A DNA stretch of 64,000 nucleotides from Pseudomonas sp. Irchel s3b2 (GTDB lineage: Bacteria; Pseudomonadota; Gammaproteobacteria; Pseudomonadales; Pseudomonadaceae). Location of the stretch: contig NZ_FYEB01000004.1 in assembly GCF_900187445.1 (NCBI RefSeq), positions 349,367-413,366 on the forward strand, given 5' to 3'. A program made the position numbers and the translations under genes. The notes under the pieces were generated by a model. It ran no database searches and was not told where the DNA came from. It was given only the letters and a program-made list of their open reading frames with translations. Positions 17,517 to 26,518 of this stretch are shown piece after piece (position 1 is the stretch's first letter; each line of letters begins with the position of its first letter).

Positions 17517-18305
17517 TCATAACGCGGCACCGAGCATCTTTAGATATAGGGGGCTCTCGGATATCGAATTGTGGCCCGTGCCCGGTATTACCTGCAGCGT
17601 GGCCACGCCCTTGGCGAAATGCGTGTAAAGCTGTTCCGTGCTTGAGCGCGGTATGACTTCGTCGTGCTCGGCCGCGATCAATAGCGTCGGTATGGTGATG
17701 TGTGCGGCGTATTTCCACGATTCGTATTTGTCCTGAAGCAGCCACTTCACCGGGAACCAGCGGAACTGGCGCACGGCGAGGTCTTCAAGACTGCTGTATG
17801 GCGAAATCAGAATCAACCGCGAGGCCGGGCGCTGGCTGGCGAGGCGTACGGCGACGCCCGAGCCCAGGCTGCGCCCGACCACGGCAATGGTGGGATGGGC
17901 GCTGTAGACCTTGTCGAACAAGGTCATGGCATCGCGCTGAATCGCCTCCTCGGACGGCGACCCGGAACTGCCACCGTAGCCTCGGTAATGCAGCAAGTAG
18001 ATCGCATGGTCCGCAAAGGCTTGCGAGAACCCGGGCAGGTTACGGGAAACATCCTCGGCATTGCCGCCAAAGTAGATCAACGCCTTCGGGCCGTCGTGCG
18101 CCCTGACGGTCACCAGCACCTGCGCGTCGGCGACTGACAGCATAAGCGACGTTTCGGGCGCGTCGATGGCGCGGGGTTGCGGGTAGTAGATGAGGGCGCG
18201 TTGAAACACGAACAGCGCCGCGCAGAGCAGCAGGTACGCAATGGCAACGAATGCGAAGAGAGACATCAGGGTGCGCGACATTCGGCTAACTTTAGTGGAC
18301 GACAT
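17517..18305 (-). CDS. Membrane-anchored alpha/beta hydrolase
   Basis: A 262-residue protein with one N-terminal transmembrane helix (about 12-33) and an alpha/beta hydrolase domain of the BEM46/ABHD13 type. The nucleophile lies in GRSLGSG, the acid is probably in AEHDEV and the His in GTGHNS; YFGGNAEDVSRN is the oxyanion region. It is probably a serine esterase or thioesterase facing the periplasm; the substrate is unknown. It is convergent with the DUF6644 gene, whose stop is one base away. The N-terminal Met at residue 9 is an alternative start. Confidence 0.85.
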   Translation of the reverse strand: MSSTKVSRMSRTLMSLFAFVAIAYLLLCAALFVFQRALIYYPQPRAIDAPETSLMLSVADAQVLVTVRAHDGPKALIYFGGNAEDVSRNLPGFSQAFADHAIYLLHYRGYGGSSGSPSEEAIQRDAMTLFDKVYSAHPTIAVVGRSLGSGVAVRLASQRPASRLILISPYSSLEDLAVRQFRWFPVKWLLQDKYESWKYAAHITIPTLLIAAEHDEVIPRSSTEQLYTHFAKGVATLQVIPGTGHNSISESPLYLKMLGAAL

Positions 18306-18427
18306 GGACTGCTCTGGACCTGACGACGGCTATCGCTTGAGCGTTGTCAGAGTGTAGTCCATCGATAGTCGCCATACGGGAGCGCACCGATGTCCAAGAG
18401 TCGACGCTTGTATCCGGGGCCTGTGCC

Positions 18428-19711
18428 ATGACGGCCATCGACGCGCTGAAATGGGTCAAGGTTCTGCCGGCCGAACGAACGGCCCTGATGCTGGGTTTCG
18501 CCTTCCATTTCTGCGTGCTCGCCAGTTATTACCTGGTGCGACCCTTGCGCGATGCCTTGGGCCTCGAGGGCGGTGCCGACAAGTTGCAATGGTTGTTCAC
18601 CGCCACTTTCGTGGTGATGCTGTTGATGGTGCCGCTGTTCGGCGTGCTGGTTTCGCGGCTGCCGGCCACCCGTTTCGTGCCGCTGATCTATCGCCTGATC
18701 GCTTTGTCGATGCTGGTGTTTGGCGTGTTGATCACCAATCACATTGCGCCGGTGGCGGTGGGGCGGGTGTTTTTCGTCTGGATCAGCATCTATAACCTGT
18801 TCATCGTGTCGATTTTCTGGAGCGTGCTGGTCGACCGTTTTTCCAGCGAGCAAGGGCGGCGGCTGTTTGGCTTCATCGCGGCGGGAGGAACCCTGGGCAC
18901 GTTCATCGGGCCGTTGCTGGCCGCGACCATGGCCACGAACCTTGGGCCGGTGGCGTTGACCATTGCGGCGGCTGTGTTGCTGGAAAGTGCGGTGCGCTGC
19001 TATCGGGCGCTGTTGTCGCGCACGGCGTCGCAGTCCGGCAGCCGCTGGCTGGATGAGCGGCGCATGGGCGGCAGCATGCTGGCCGGGATCACGCTGATCC
19101 TGCGCTCGCGTTATCTGATGGGGCTGGTGCTGTTCATGCTGTTGCACACCAGTGCCGCGACCTTGCTGTATTTCGAACAGGGAAGAATTGTCGCCGGCAG
19201 CTATGCTGATGTGTCCAGCAGGACGCAATTCTTCGCCGTCGTCGATTTGATCGTTTCGACGCTGACGCTGATATTTCAATTACTGCTGACGGCGCCGTTG
19301 ATCCGCTTGATCGGCATCGGCGGGGCGCTTGTCGCCTTGCCGCTGGCGACGGTCGTGGCGTTCAGCGCCATGGCCCTGGCGCCCCTGCCTGCAACCGTCG
19401 CGCTGGCGCAAGGGCTGCGCCGCGCCGTCGAGTTCGCCATCGTGCGTCCGGCGCGAGAAGTGCTGTGGACAGTGGTGAGCCGCGAGGAAAAGTACAAGGC
19501 CAAGAATGTGATCGAAACCCTGGTGTATCGCGGCGGCGATGCCGCCAGTGGCTGGCTCTCCGCCGGATTGACGGCGCTGGGCGCGGGCTTTGGCCTGGTG
19601 GCGGTGGTGATCGTGCCGTTTGCCGGGCTGTGGGGCTGGTTATGTCTGTGGCTGGCCAGACGACAAGAGCAAAGGGCGACCATGAATGAACAGCCAGGGG
19701 GAATTCCTTGA
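18428..19711 (+). CDS. MFS / nucleotide-transporter-like membrane protein
   Basis: A 427-residue inner-membrane protein with about twelve helices. The opening ERTALMLGFAFHFCVLASYYLVRPLRDALG and the FAIVRPAREVLWTVVSREEKYKAKNVIETLVYRGGD segment resemble the ATP/ADP-antiporter-like (Npt) branch of the major facilitator superfamily found in many free-living bacteria. The transported compound is unknown. ATG 18428 is preferred over upstream codons because the hydrophobic core begins shortly after. It overlaps the following aldo/keto reductase (TTGA), so both are probably co-expressed. Confidence 0.78.
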   Translation: MTAIDALKWVKVLPAERTALMLGFAFHFCVLASYYLVRPLRDALGLEGGADKLQWLFTATFVVMLLMVPLFGVLVSRLPATRFVPLIYRLIALSMLVFGVLITNHIAPVAVGRVFFVWISIYNLFIVSIFWSVLVDRFSSEQGRRLFGFIAAGGTLGTFIGPLLAATMATNLGPVALTIAAAVLLESAVRCYRALLSRTASQSGSRWLDERRMGGSMLAGITLILRSRYLMGLVLFMLLHTSAATLLYFEQGRIVAGSYADVSSRTQFFAVVDLIVSTLTLIFQLLLTAPLIRLIGIGGALVALPLATVVAFSAMALAPLPATVALAQGLRRAVEFAIVRPAREVLWTVVSREEKYKAKNVIETLVYRGGDAASGWLSAGLTALGAGFGLVAVVIVPFAGLWGWLCLWLARRQEQRATMNEQPGGIP

Positions 19712-20652
19712 CCGATCCTGCTGTCTTCACGCGTAGAAGACTACTCACGTTGGCTGCCGGTGTTTCGGCGGTCTTCACCTTCGATCCGGCCTTTGCCGCA
19801 TCGGCGCCGTCGACGGAAACAGGAGGCAAGAACATGCTGACCCGAGCCATTCCTTCCAGCAACGAGCCGTTACCCATGGTCGGGTTGGGCACCTATCGCG
19901 GCTTTGATGTCGCGCCTTCCGAGGCTGCCTACAAGCAACTGCCCGCCGTACTCAGCGCGTTGTTCGAGAAGGGCGGCACGGTGATCGACAGCTCGCCGAT
20001 GTATGGTCGCGCCGAGCAGACGACCGGTGAATTGCTGTCGATCCATCGGCCGCGCTCGCCGGCCTTTCTGGCCACCAAGGTCTGGATCCAGGGTCGCGAA
20101 GAAGGCATCGCGCAGATGGAACAGTCGTTCAAGCTGTTGCAGACCGACCGTATCGATCTGATGCAGATTCACAACCTGCTGGACTGGAAAACCCACCTGC
20201 CGACCCTGCGCCAATGGAAGGCCGAAGGGCGCATCCGCTACATCGGCATCACCCATTACACGGCGTCGGCGTATGACGAAGTGGAAGCGGTACTCAAAGC
20301 CGAGCCACTGGACTTTTTGCAGATCAACTATGCCCTGGACGACCGCGGCGTCGAGAAGCGAATCTTGCCGCTGTGTCGCGAGCGCGGTGTGGCAGTGATC
20401 TGCAATCGGCCTTTCGGCGGCGGTGGTTTGCTGGCTCGATTGAAAGGCAAACCGTTACCGGGATGGGCTGCGCAAGTGGGGGTCAATAGCTGGGCGCAAC
20501 TGACGCTCAAGTTCCTGCTGGCTCATCCGGCGGTGACCTGTGTCATACCCGGCACGAGCAACCCGCGTTACATGGCGGAAAACGCCAGCGCAGGTTTTGG
20601 CCCGATGCTCACAGATGCGCAGCGCCAGCAGTTGATGGCTTTGGTGGGGTAG
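19708..20652 (+). CDS. Tat-exported aldo/keto reductase
   Basis: A 314-residue protein whose N-terminus, FTRRRLLTLAAGVSAVFTF, has a twin-arginine signal; the mature part would be periplasmic. The rest is an aldo/keto reductase TIM barrel: GLGTYRGFD, the catalytic DSSPMYG with Tyr, ATKVW with Lys, IDLMQIH with His, and the C-terminal CVIPGTSNPRY cofactor region. An exported reductase would need its NADP cofactor loaded before Tat transport. The TTG start overlaps the stop of the transporter-like gene, implying translational coupling. The substrate is unknown. Confidence 0.88.
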   Translation: MTDPAVFTRRRLLTLAAGVSAVFTFDPAFAASAPSTETGGKNMLTRAIPSSNEPLPMVGLGTYRGFDVAPSEAAYKQLPAVLSALFEKGGTVIDSSPMYGRAEQTTGELLSIHRPRSPAFLATKVWIQGREEGIAQMEQSFKLLQTDRIDLMQIHNLLDWKTHLPTLRQWKAEGRIRYIGITHYTASAYDEVEAVLKAEPLDFLQINYALDDRGVEKRILPLCRERGVAVICNRPFGGGGLLARLKGKPLPGWAAQVGVNSWAQLTLKFLLAHPAVTCVIPGTSNPRYMAENASAGFGPMLTDAQRQQLMALVG

Positions 20653-20677
20653 GCCCGTTGGCAGGGCGAGCGCAATC

Positions 20678-20773
20678 CCCTGTAGGAGCGAGCTTGCTCG
20701 CGAAGATGGCGGCACAATCAACATTGATGTCGACTGACATACCGCTTTCGCGAGCAAGCTCGCTCCTACAGGG
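20678..20773. repeat. Paired REP elements (REPIN)
   Basis: CCCTGTAGGAGCGAGCTTGC opens the unit and its complement closes it, about 96 bases overall with a non-palindromic spacer. This is the classic P. fluorescens-type REP pair, located between the reductase and the convergent histidine kinase gene. Confidence 0.9.
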
Positions 20774-20798
20774 ATTTTCGCGTAACTGACTGGCGAGG

Positions 20799-22616
20799 TC
20801 ATTGCAGGACTGCGGCTGCTGGCAATGCGTCGGCAGTCTCCAGCGGAATATCCAGGGTGAAAACCGCTCCCTGGCCGGGCCCATCGCTATGGACGCGCAG
20901 GTGCCCGTTCATCTCCACCGCCGCGAGCGCACAACTGTGCAGGCCAAAACCATGACCTTCCTTGCGCGTGGTGAAGCCGTGATTGAAGATGCGGGTCAAG
21001 TTTTCGGCAGCAATTCCTTCGCCCTGATCCTCTACGCTGAGGCGCAGCGTTGCGTTATCGATAATCTTCACGCCCAGGGTCATGTGGCGCTGACGGTCGC
21101 TGACCTTGGACATTGCATATTTGGCATTGCTGATCAGGTTGATCAGGATCAACAGCAGTCGGTGTTTGTCGCCGATAATCGTCGGTGTGTCCTGGTAGTC
21201 CTTGGTGACGACGACATGGTGCCGACTCAAGGCGCCGGAATTCATGCGTAACGCATCTTCAAACAGATCAACGATGTTCAACGGCTCGACCAACCTGGCG
21301 GCGCCGGCATAGGCTTGTTGAGTGGCAACGATGTCCTTGATGTGATCGATGCTTTTGGTGAGTTGTGACAGTTCGTCAACGATGCTCGATTGCTCGGCCG
21401 CGATAGAGTCGACCAATTGATTGAGGTAAAGGGGAAGCAATTTGCCCTTTTCATCAAGCGTGATGAACTGCCCCAGGTCTTCGGCATGCTCGTTCATCAT
21501 TTTCACCGCTTTACCCAGGCCAAGGGTTTTGCTGGCCGCCAATTTGCGGGTAATCAAATCTGCCGAGACGTTAACGCTGTTCAGCACATTGCCGACGTTG
21601 TGCAGCACATTGGTGGCGATCTCTGCCATACCGGCCATCCGCGCGGCTTCGACCAACTCGCGCTCGGCTTCCAGCAGTTCGCGGGTGCGCTCCTCGACGC
21701 GTTGCTCCAGTCGCTCGTTTGCTGTCTGTAACGCGTTGTTCATCTTGTTGATCACGGCATAACTGCGAATCAGTCGGGCGGCCAGGTACAGCAACAGAAA
21801 CGCCATGATGCCGGCGCATATCCCGAGATAAAGGTGATACTGGCGGTCTGTCGCGCTTGTGCGCCGTTGTGTTTCGTTCAATAACTCGGTGATGCTGTCC
21901 AGTTGCTGTGCGACCGGAATCATACTGATGCGATCAACCAAATCATTGACGATGGGCTGCTCTCGAACAATGGTATTCACAGCGTCTACAAGTGCAGTGA
22001 AAGGCGGGCGCTGTTCAGGCGGCAGTTGATTGATGTATCCACTCAGATATTCCAGATGCCCGGAGATTTCCTCAGCCCTTTCGCTGGAGACATAGAGGGC
22101 GTATTCGAGGGTGTCCAACGTAAGATCGAACACCACGGAGCCCGCAGCAGCATCCACTGACGGGCGTTTGTCGTTGGAATCTTCCAGCAACGCCCGAATG
22201 CCATCTTCCAGCTCAGGCAGTGCCTCGAATGATATTCGCAAGGCCGTGTTGTGCTGTTTGAATTGCTCAACCAATCGGGTTTTGTTTTCCACCGCATTCA
22301 GATAACCCTGCCGTCGAGATTGCCAAAGGGTCGAAAGCGGGCCGGCAGCGTTAAGCTCGTCGAGCTGCTGCCATCGTTGCTCTGCTTCAGGATGCGCCAC
22401 CAGAAGCAAATTGTTGTTCATGCCGATCTTCGCTCGAAGAATCTTCACGTTCCAAGTGGCATCGTACTGCTTGAGTTGACGCACGAAGTCGCGCGATTCG
22501 AAGTAGGACGAAGTGTCGTACGAGTAGGATTTGATCAGCAAAAATATCAATACGCTGAAAAGGGCAAGCGCAATGACGCCCAAGGCAGACCATTTGTAAT
22601 GATTGGAGAGCTTCAT
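20799..22616 (-). CDS. Orphan membrane sensor histidine kinase
   Basis: A 605-residue kinase with a first membrane helix (about 10-29), a long helical periplasmic sensor domain (about 30-260), a second helix (about 262-285), a coiled coil (290-325), a divergent phosphoacceptor helix (AEIATNVLHNVGNVLNSV, His339) and a HATPase_c domain (NLISNAKYAM N-box; GEGIAAENL and GHGFGLHSC G-boxes). The LHNVGN H-box belongs to an atypical kinase group. No response regulator is adjacent, so the partner is elsewhere. ATG 22616 (MKLSNHYK) is preferred over upstream in-frame codons. Confidence 0.9.
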   Translation of the reverse strand: MKLSNHYKWSALGVIALALFSVLIFLLIKSYSYDTSSYFESRDFVRQLKQYDATWNVKILRAKIGMNNNLLLVAHPEAEQRWQQLDELNAAGPLSTLWQSRRQGYLNAVENKTRLVEQFKQHNTALRISFEALPELEDGIRALLEDSNDKRPSVDAAAGSVVFDLTLDTLEYALYVSSERAEEISGHLEYLSGYINQLPPEQRPPFTALVDAVNTIVREQPIVNDLVDRISMIPVAQQLDSITELLNETQRRTSATDRQYHLYLGICAGIMAFLLLYLAARLIRSYAVINKMNNALQTANERLEQRVEERTRELLEAERELVEAARMAGMAEIATNVLHNVGNVLNSVNVSADLITRKLAASKTLGLGKAVKMMNEHAEDLGQFITLDEKGKLLPLYLNQLVDSIAAEQSSIVDELSQLTKSIDHIKDIVATQQAYAGAARLVEPLNIVDLFEDALRMNSGALSRHHVVVTKDYQDTPTIIGDKHRLLLILINLISNAKYAMSKVSDRQRHMTLGVKIIDNATLRLSVEDQGEGIAAENLTRIFNHGFTTRKEGHGFGLHSCALAAVEMNGHLRVHSDGPGQGAVFTLDIPLETADALPAAAVLQ

Positions 22617-22805
22617 TGCGGCATTCCTCCCTGGGCCATCCTGAGAGAGAGGTACCGCCAACGGTTAATGATTTCCATTTTTGCGCTCCCTGCAAAATGG
22701 CGAATAATCACCACATTATTCGTAAGCCTAGCGTTGTTGGCGGGCCGCGTTGAAAAAAAGCACTGAACGGCTGGCTGGCACCCGTCGTTACAGCCCTGAA
22801 TGTAG

Positions 22806-22847
22806 AAACGCCCCACGGCAGATCAATGATGCCGAGGGGCGTTTTTT
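22806..22847. terminator. Rho-independent terminator
   Basis: AAACGCCCC and GGGGCGTTT form the outer stem, CGGCA/TGCCG extends it inward, and T6 follows on the plus strand. It overlaps the stop codon of the minus-strand acetyltransferase gene and separates it from the kinase gene. Confidence 0.8.
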
Positions 22848-23409
22848 ACAGGTGGAGGCAGTGAATGACCTGGCGACTGTCATCGGGATCGTGACGGGTC
22901 TCAAACCCCAGGGCTTTGGCCAAATCACGCATGGGCGCATTGCTGGCGGCATCGACGGAATACATCTGATGAAAACCATTCTTACGCGCGGCCTTGATCA
23001 AGTGCTCCATCAGCGTCGTGCCCAGGCCCAGGTGCTGGTATTCATCGGCAACCGTCACGGCGCATTCACACTCGTGGTCGGCGGTGGCGGCATAGCGGCT
23101 GACACCGATTTCGATCAGTTTGCCGTTGTCGTGGATCAGGGCGATGTAGGCCATCCGCTTCTTGCCATCGACATCCATCAACTGGTCGAGCATGGCTGTG
23201 CCGGGCTCATTGACTTGCGCCAGAAAGCGCATGTGCCGCGACTCGGGGGACAGGTGCTTGATAAAGGCATATTCACGTTCGCGATCCTTTTCCGCCAGCG
23301 GCCGGATCAGCACATGGCGCCCGTCCCTGAGTGCTTCAATCCAGTATTGTCCGGAGACGGCAGCGTAGGCGGCAGCGGCTCTGTCGTTATGGTCTTTAAC
23401 AGTGAGCAT
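22846..23409 (-). CDS. GNAT family N-acetyltransferase
   Basis: A 187-residue single-domain acetyltransferase. The acetyl-CoA loop is EYQHLGLGTTLMEHL, preceded by the beta4 strand ECECAVTVAD. The sequence resembles the C-terminal acetyltransferase part of Pat-type protein lysine acetyltransferases (LIRPLAEKDRE and SRHMRF motifs), so protein acetylation in response to energy status is a reasonable inference. ATG 23409 (MLTVKDH) has GGAGAA eight bases upstream. It is divergent from the universal stress protein gene, with an ANR-like box between them. Confidence 0.85.
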   Translation of the reverse strand: MLTVKDHNDRAAAAYAAVSGQYWIEALRDGRHVLIRPLAEKDREREYAFIKHLSPESRHMRFLAQVNEPGTAMLDQLMDVDGKKRMAYIALIHDNGKLIEIGVSRYAATADHECECAVTVADEYQHLGLGTTLMEHLIKAARKNGFHQMYSVDAASNAPMRDLAKALGFETRHDPDDSRQVIHCLHL

Positions 23410-23545
23410 GGTGCAATTCTCCATCCGGGTTGAAAGGCTCGCGTGTCGCAACGAATCACGCGGTTCATTTCTTTTTACGCCGCTGGCGGCGCTTGAATCT
23501 GATCTGGATCAGACACTCGTGACAGGCAGGCTCAAACGCTCGCAT

Positions 23546-23559
23546 CTGATGTAAATCAA
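23546..23559. promoter_or_regulatory. ANR/FNR-type box
   Basis: CTGATGTAAATCAA differs from the consensus TTGAT-N4-ATCAA by one base. It lies 74 bases upstream of the usp start and 137 bases from the divergent GNAT start, suitable for oxygen-responsive control of one or both. Confidence 0.75.
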
Positions 23560-23632
23560 CCGGGGTAGGGAGTAACGGGCGCAGTCTGGGAACATGCCGG
23601 CGCTTTGGACCGGCACCGAGTCGAGGTGTGTG

Positions 23633-24553
23633 ATGGGTCAATATCAACGTGTGTTGCTGATCGCCGACCGAACCCTTTACCAGTCCCCAGCCTTGCTGCG
23701 TGCCGTTGCCCTCGCCAAGGCCAGCGGGGCGGCGCTGGATGTGCGGGCGTTTATCGAGCCGGCACCGATCATCCATTTGTGGGAGGAAAAAACCGATGAG
23801 GCGGAGTACCAGCGCTATCTGCGCCGCTATCGCCGCTGGATGGCGGAAGAAATCCAGCGCCTCAGCGGTGAGGGATTGAAAGTAAGCGTGGAGGTGGTCT
23901 TCACCACTCATCCATTACTGGACATCTTGAGATGCGTCGAAGAACTCAAACCCGACCTGCTGATCAAGGACGCTACGTTGGAGCCGCTGCTCAAACGTGT
24001 GTTCATCACCCCTCTGGACTGTCACCTGCTGCGCGAATGCAGGGTGCCGGTGCATCTGGTCAACCAGGCCCGTTACGGTTTGCCGCACCGGATCGTGGCG
24101 GCAGTGGACCCGTTCGACCCCTCGACGCAAATCAGTGGTCTCAACGACATCATCATTCAATCGGCCAATGCACTGGCCCTGCAATGCGATGCACCGCTGC
24201 ATCTGCTGTACGCCTATGACTTGTCGCCGGTCTTCAATGGCGATGCGCCCCTGGTCAGCGGCGGGTGGAATGTGGACTTCATGGAGGACCTGCGGCAATC
24301 CCTGCATCAGGCGTTTGTCACCCTGGCTGATCGTTATGGCGTGCCGCCAGAGCGCCGACATTTCATCATGGGCCTGCCGGTACCGGTGCTGAGTGAGTTT
24401 GTCGAGGAGTATCTGGTCGATGTGGTGGTGATGGGCACCGTGCATCGAGTGGGGTTCGATCGGTTGATCGGCAGCAATACGGAACGGGCCCTTTACTCGG
24501 TGCCGGGCAGTATTCTGGCGGTCAAACAGCCGGGGTCGCTCGTCAGGGGATGA
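23633..24553 (+). CDS. Tandem-domain universal stress protein 1
   Basis: A 306-residue cytoplasmic protein made of two UspA folds: one at about 1-145 (YQRVLLIADRT ... VPVHLVNQ) and one at about 150-300 (RIVAAVDPFDPS ... VVVMGTVHRVGFDRLIGSNTERALYSVPGSILAVK). The second domain keeps the G-2x-G-9x-G-S/N-like nucleotide loop (GTVHRVGFDRLIGSNTE). Universal stress proteins of this type in Pseudomonas are induced under oxygen limitation and aid anaerobic survival. ATG 23633 (MGQYQR) is preferred over an upstream in-frame start. It has paralogs at 40122 and 41497 in the same region. Confidence 0.9.
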   Translation: MGQYQRVLLIADRTLYQSPALLRAVALAKASGAALDVRAFIEPAPIIHLWEEKTDEAEYQRYLRRYRRWMAEEIQRLSGEGLKVSVEVVFTTHPLLDILRCVEELKPDLLIKDATLEPLLKRVFITPLDCHLLRECRVPVHLVNQARYGLPHRIVAAVDPFDPSTQISGLNDIIIQSANALALQCDAPLHLLYAYDLSPVFNGDAPLVSGGWNVDFMEDLRQSLHQAFVTLADRYGVPPERRHFIMGLPVPVLSEFVEEYLVDVVVMGTVHRVGFDRLIGSNTERALYSVPGSILAVKQPGSLVRG

Positions 24554-25526
24554 GCACGATCGCCCCTTTGACCTGACCGGCCCTCAGGCTTGCCAGCGCC
24601 TGGTTGGCATCGTCCAGGGCGAAACAGGTGACATCGCTGTGTACGGGCGTATGGCGCAGCTCTGCAAAAAACGCCGTGCCGTCTTCGCGAGTCAGGTTCG
24701 CCACCGATCGGATGCTGCGCTCGCCCCATAGCAGTCGATAAGGGAAGCCGGGGATGTCGCTCATGTGGATGCCTGCGCAAATCACACAGCCACCCTTGAC
24801 GGTGGCTTCCAGCGCCAGTGGCACCAGCGCTCCGACGGGGGCGAAGATCAGGCTGGCGTCGAGCGGGTGCGGCGGCGGTTGATCCGAGGGGCCTGCCCAT
24901 TCGGCGCCCAGGGTTCGGGCATAGGCCTGGCCCTCGTTGTCGCCCGGGCGGGTGAAGGCATACACCTGCTGCCCCCGGCCCCGCGCTACCTGAATCGCCA
25001 GATGCGCCGCCGCGCCGAAGCCATAAAGGCCCAGATGACGAGCTCCTTTTGCCATTTGCAATGCGCGAAAACCGATCAGCCCGGCACACAGCAGCGGTGC
25101 GGCTTCGGCGGCCGAGAGCGCGTCCGGAATGGGGAAACAGAAATGGGCGTCGGCCACGGTGTACTCGGCATAACCACCATCCAGGTGACAGCCGGTGAAC
25201 TGGGCCTGGTCACAGAGGTTCTCGCGGCCCGAGCGGCAGAATGTGCATTCACCGCACGTCCAGCCAAGCCAGGGAACGCCGACGCGCTTGCCAATCCAGT
25301 CGGGCGCCACATTGGCACCCACCGCCGTCACTTCACCGACGATTTCATGGCCTGGCACCCGCGGCAGCAGCGCTTGCGGCAATTCACCGTCCACCAGATG
25401 CAGGTCAGTGCGGCACACGCCACAGGCCAGGACTTTGATTAACAGTTGGTGTGCGTCGGGTGTCGGGATGGCACGCTCTTCCCGTTGCAGCGGCTGGCCG
25501 GGAGCGTGCAGAACCATGGCGCGCAT
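24543..25526 (-). CDS. Zinc-dependent alcohol dehydrogenase
   Basis: A 327-residue medium-chain dehydrogenase. Catalytic zinc ligands lie in CGVCRTDLH and GHEIVGEV; structural zinc cysteines lie in CGECTFCRSGRENLC; the NAD(P) fold contains GLYGFGAAAHLAIQVA. It oxidises or reduces primary alcohols/aldehydes in the cytoplasm, plausibly for fermentative redox balance. It ends 11 bases into the 3' end of the convergent usp gene, and its start lies 34 bases after the stop of the FNR-type regulator gene, so the regulator and dehydrogenase probably form an operon. Confidence 0.9.
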   Translation of the reverse strand: MRAMVLHAPGQPLQREERAIPTPDAHQLLIKVLACGVCRTDLHLVDGELPQALLPRVPGHEIVGEVTAVGANVAPDWIGKRVGVPWLGWTCGECTFCRSGRENLCDQAQFTGCHLDGGYAEYTVADAHFCFPIPDALSAAEAAPLLCAGLIGFRALQMAKGARHLGLYGFGAAAHLAIQVARGRGQQVYAFTRPGDNEGQAYARTLGAEWAGPSDQPPPHPLDASLIFAPVGALVPLALEATVKGGCVICAGIHMSDIPGFPYRLLWGERSIRSVANLTREDGTAFFAELRHTPVHSDVTCFALDDANQALASLRAGQVKGAIVLIP

Positions 25527-25560
25527 GACGACTCTCCAAAAGCCTGTGAACCGTAGGGCG

Positions 25561-26307
25561 TCAGAGGGGTGACTGCCGGTGACAGCCGGCGACCAGTTGC
25601 TTGAGCCCCTCCAGATTCAGGACTTTGACGTTACGCCCGGAAATCTCGACCAACCCCTGATCCCGCAGATGAGCGATGCCCCGGCAGATGGTTTCCAGGC
25701 GCAGGCCCAGATACGAGCCGATCTCTTCACGACGCATCTTCAGCACAAAGTCTCGGGACGAGTAACCTCGAATGCTCAGCCGTTGCGACAGGTTCAGCAG
25801 GAAGGCTGCCAGGCGTTCATCGGAGTTCATGTTGCCCATCATCATGAGCATGCTGTGATCACGCACGATCTCCCGGCTCAGGAGTTTGTTCATGTTGTGT
25901 TGCAGTGAGGGCAGTTCCTGGGCGAGTTTCTCCAGTTGTGCGTAGTGCAGCGGGCAGACTTCGCTGTCCTCAAGGGCAACGGCACTGCAGGCGTGCCGAT
26001 CGTCGCTGATGGCGTCCAGACCGAGCATCTCGCCGGGTATCTGAAAACCGGTCACCTGCTCACGGCCATCCACAGACAGCATGCTGGTCTTGAATGAGCC
26101 GATCCGTACGGCATACAGCGAGCGCAACGGATCACCGGCCCGGTACAGGGCGGCACCTTTTTTAACCTTTACCCGCTGAACGATCAGGGTATCCAGCCGC
26201 TCGACCTCCTTGCCGGTCAAGCCAATCGGCAGGCACAACTCAAGGACGCTGCAATTGGAGCAGGCGGCCTTCAGATAGTGAGGTTGGTATGGCCGGGTTT
26301 CGGGCAT
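25561..26307 (-). CDS. FNR/ANR-type oxygen-sensing regulator
   Basis: A 248-residue Crp/Fnr family protein. Cys16, Cys19, Cys25 (CSNCSVLELC) and Cys107 match the four ligands of the FNR [4Fe-4S] cluster, then come a cyclic-nucleotide-like beta roll, a long dimer helix and a C-terminal winged helix. The recognition helix reads LETICRGIAHL: Glu205 and Arg209 are kept, but the usual Ser before Arg is Cys208. ATG 26307 is chosen for GGGAG upstream. It is divergent from the phosphoketolase gene with a perfect FNR-type box between. It is probably a second, island-specific ANR paralog. Confidence 0.88.
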   Translation of the reverse strand: MPETRPYQPHYLKAACSNCSVLELCLPIGLTGKEVERLDTLIVQRVKVKKGAALYRAGDPLRSLYAVRIGSFKTSMLSVDGREQVTGFQIPGEMLGLDAISDDRHACSAVALEDSEVCPLHYAQLEKLAQELPSLQHNMNKLLSREIVRDHSMLMMMGNMNSDERLAAFLLNLSQRLSIRGYSSRDFVLKMRREEIGSYLGLRLETICRGIAHLRDQGLVEISGRNVKVLNLEGLKQLVAGCHRQSPL

Positions 26308-26432
26308 TGCAGAGAGTCTCCCTGAATTGAGGTGAAGGATAGTTCGGATCACCGTTTCAATCGGGCGTTTACGGGGGCAATCGACGAGTGGAAAAAAGGC
26401 TCCCCGTTGCGCCGGGGCGGCGTGTGCAAAAC

Positions 26433-26446
26433 TTGATGTAAATCAA
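26433..26446. promoter_or_regulatory. Perfect ANR/FNR box
   Basis: TTGATGTAAATCAA matches TTGAT-N4-ATCAA exactly. It lies in the divergent region, 72 bases before the phosphoketolase start and about 125 from the regulator start, so it can activate phosphoketolase and autoregulate the FNR paralog. Confidence 0.88.
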
Positions 26447-26518
26447 GTCGTGCGCTGTACAGGCTCCCAGAATTGACGCCGGTCTATTGGGTAGGCCGAG
26501 CCCCTCGCGGAGAACTTC

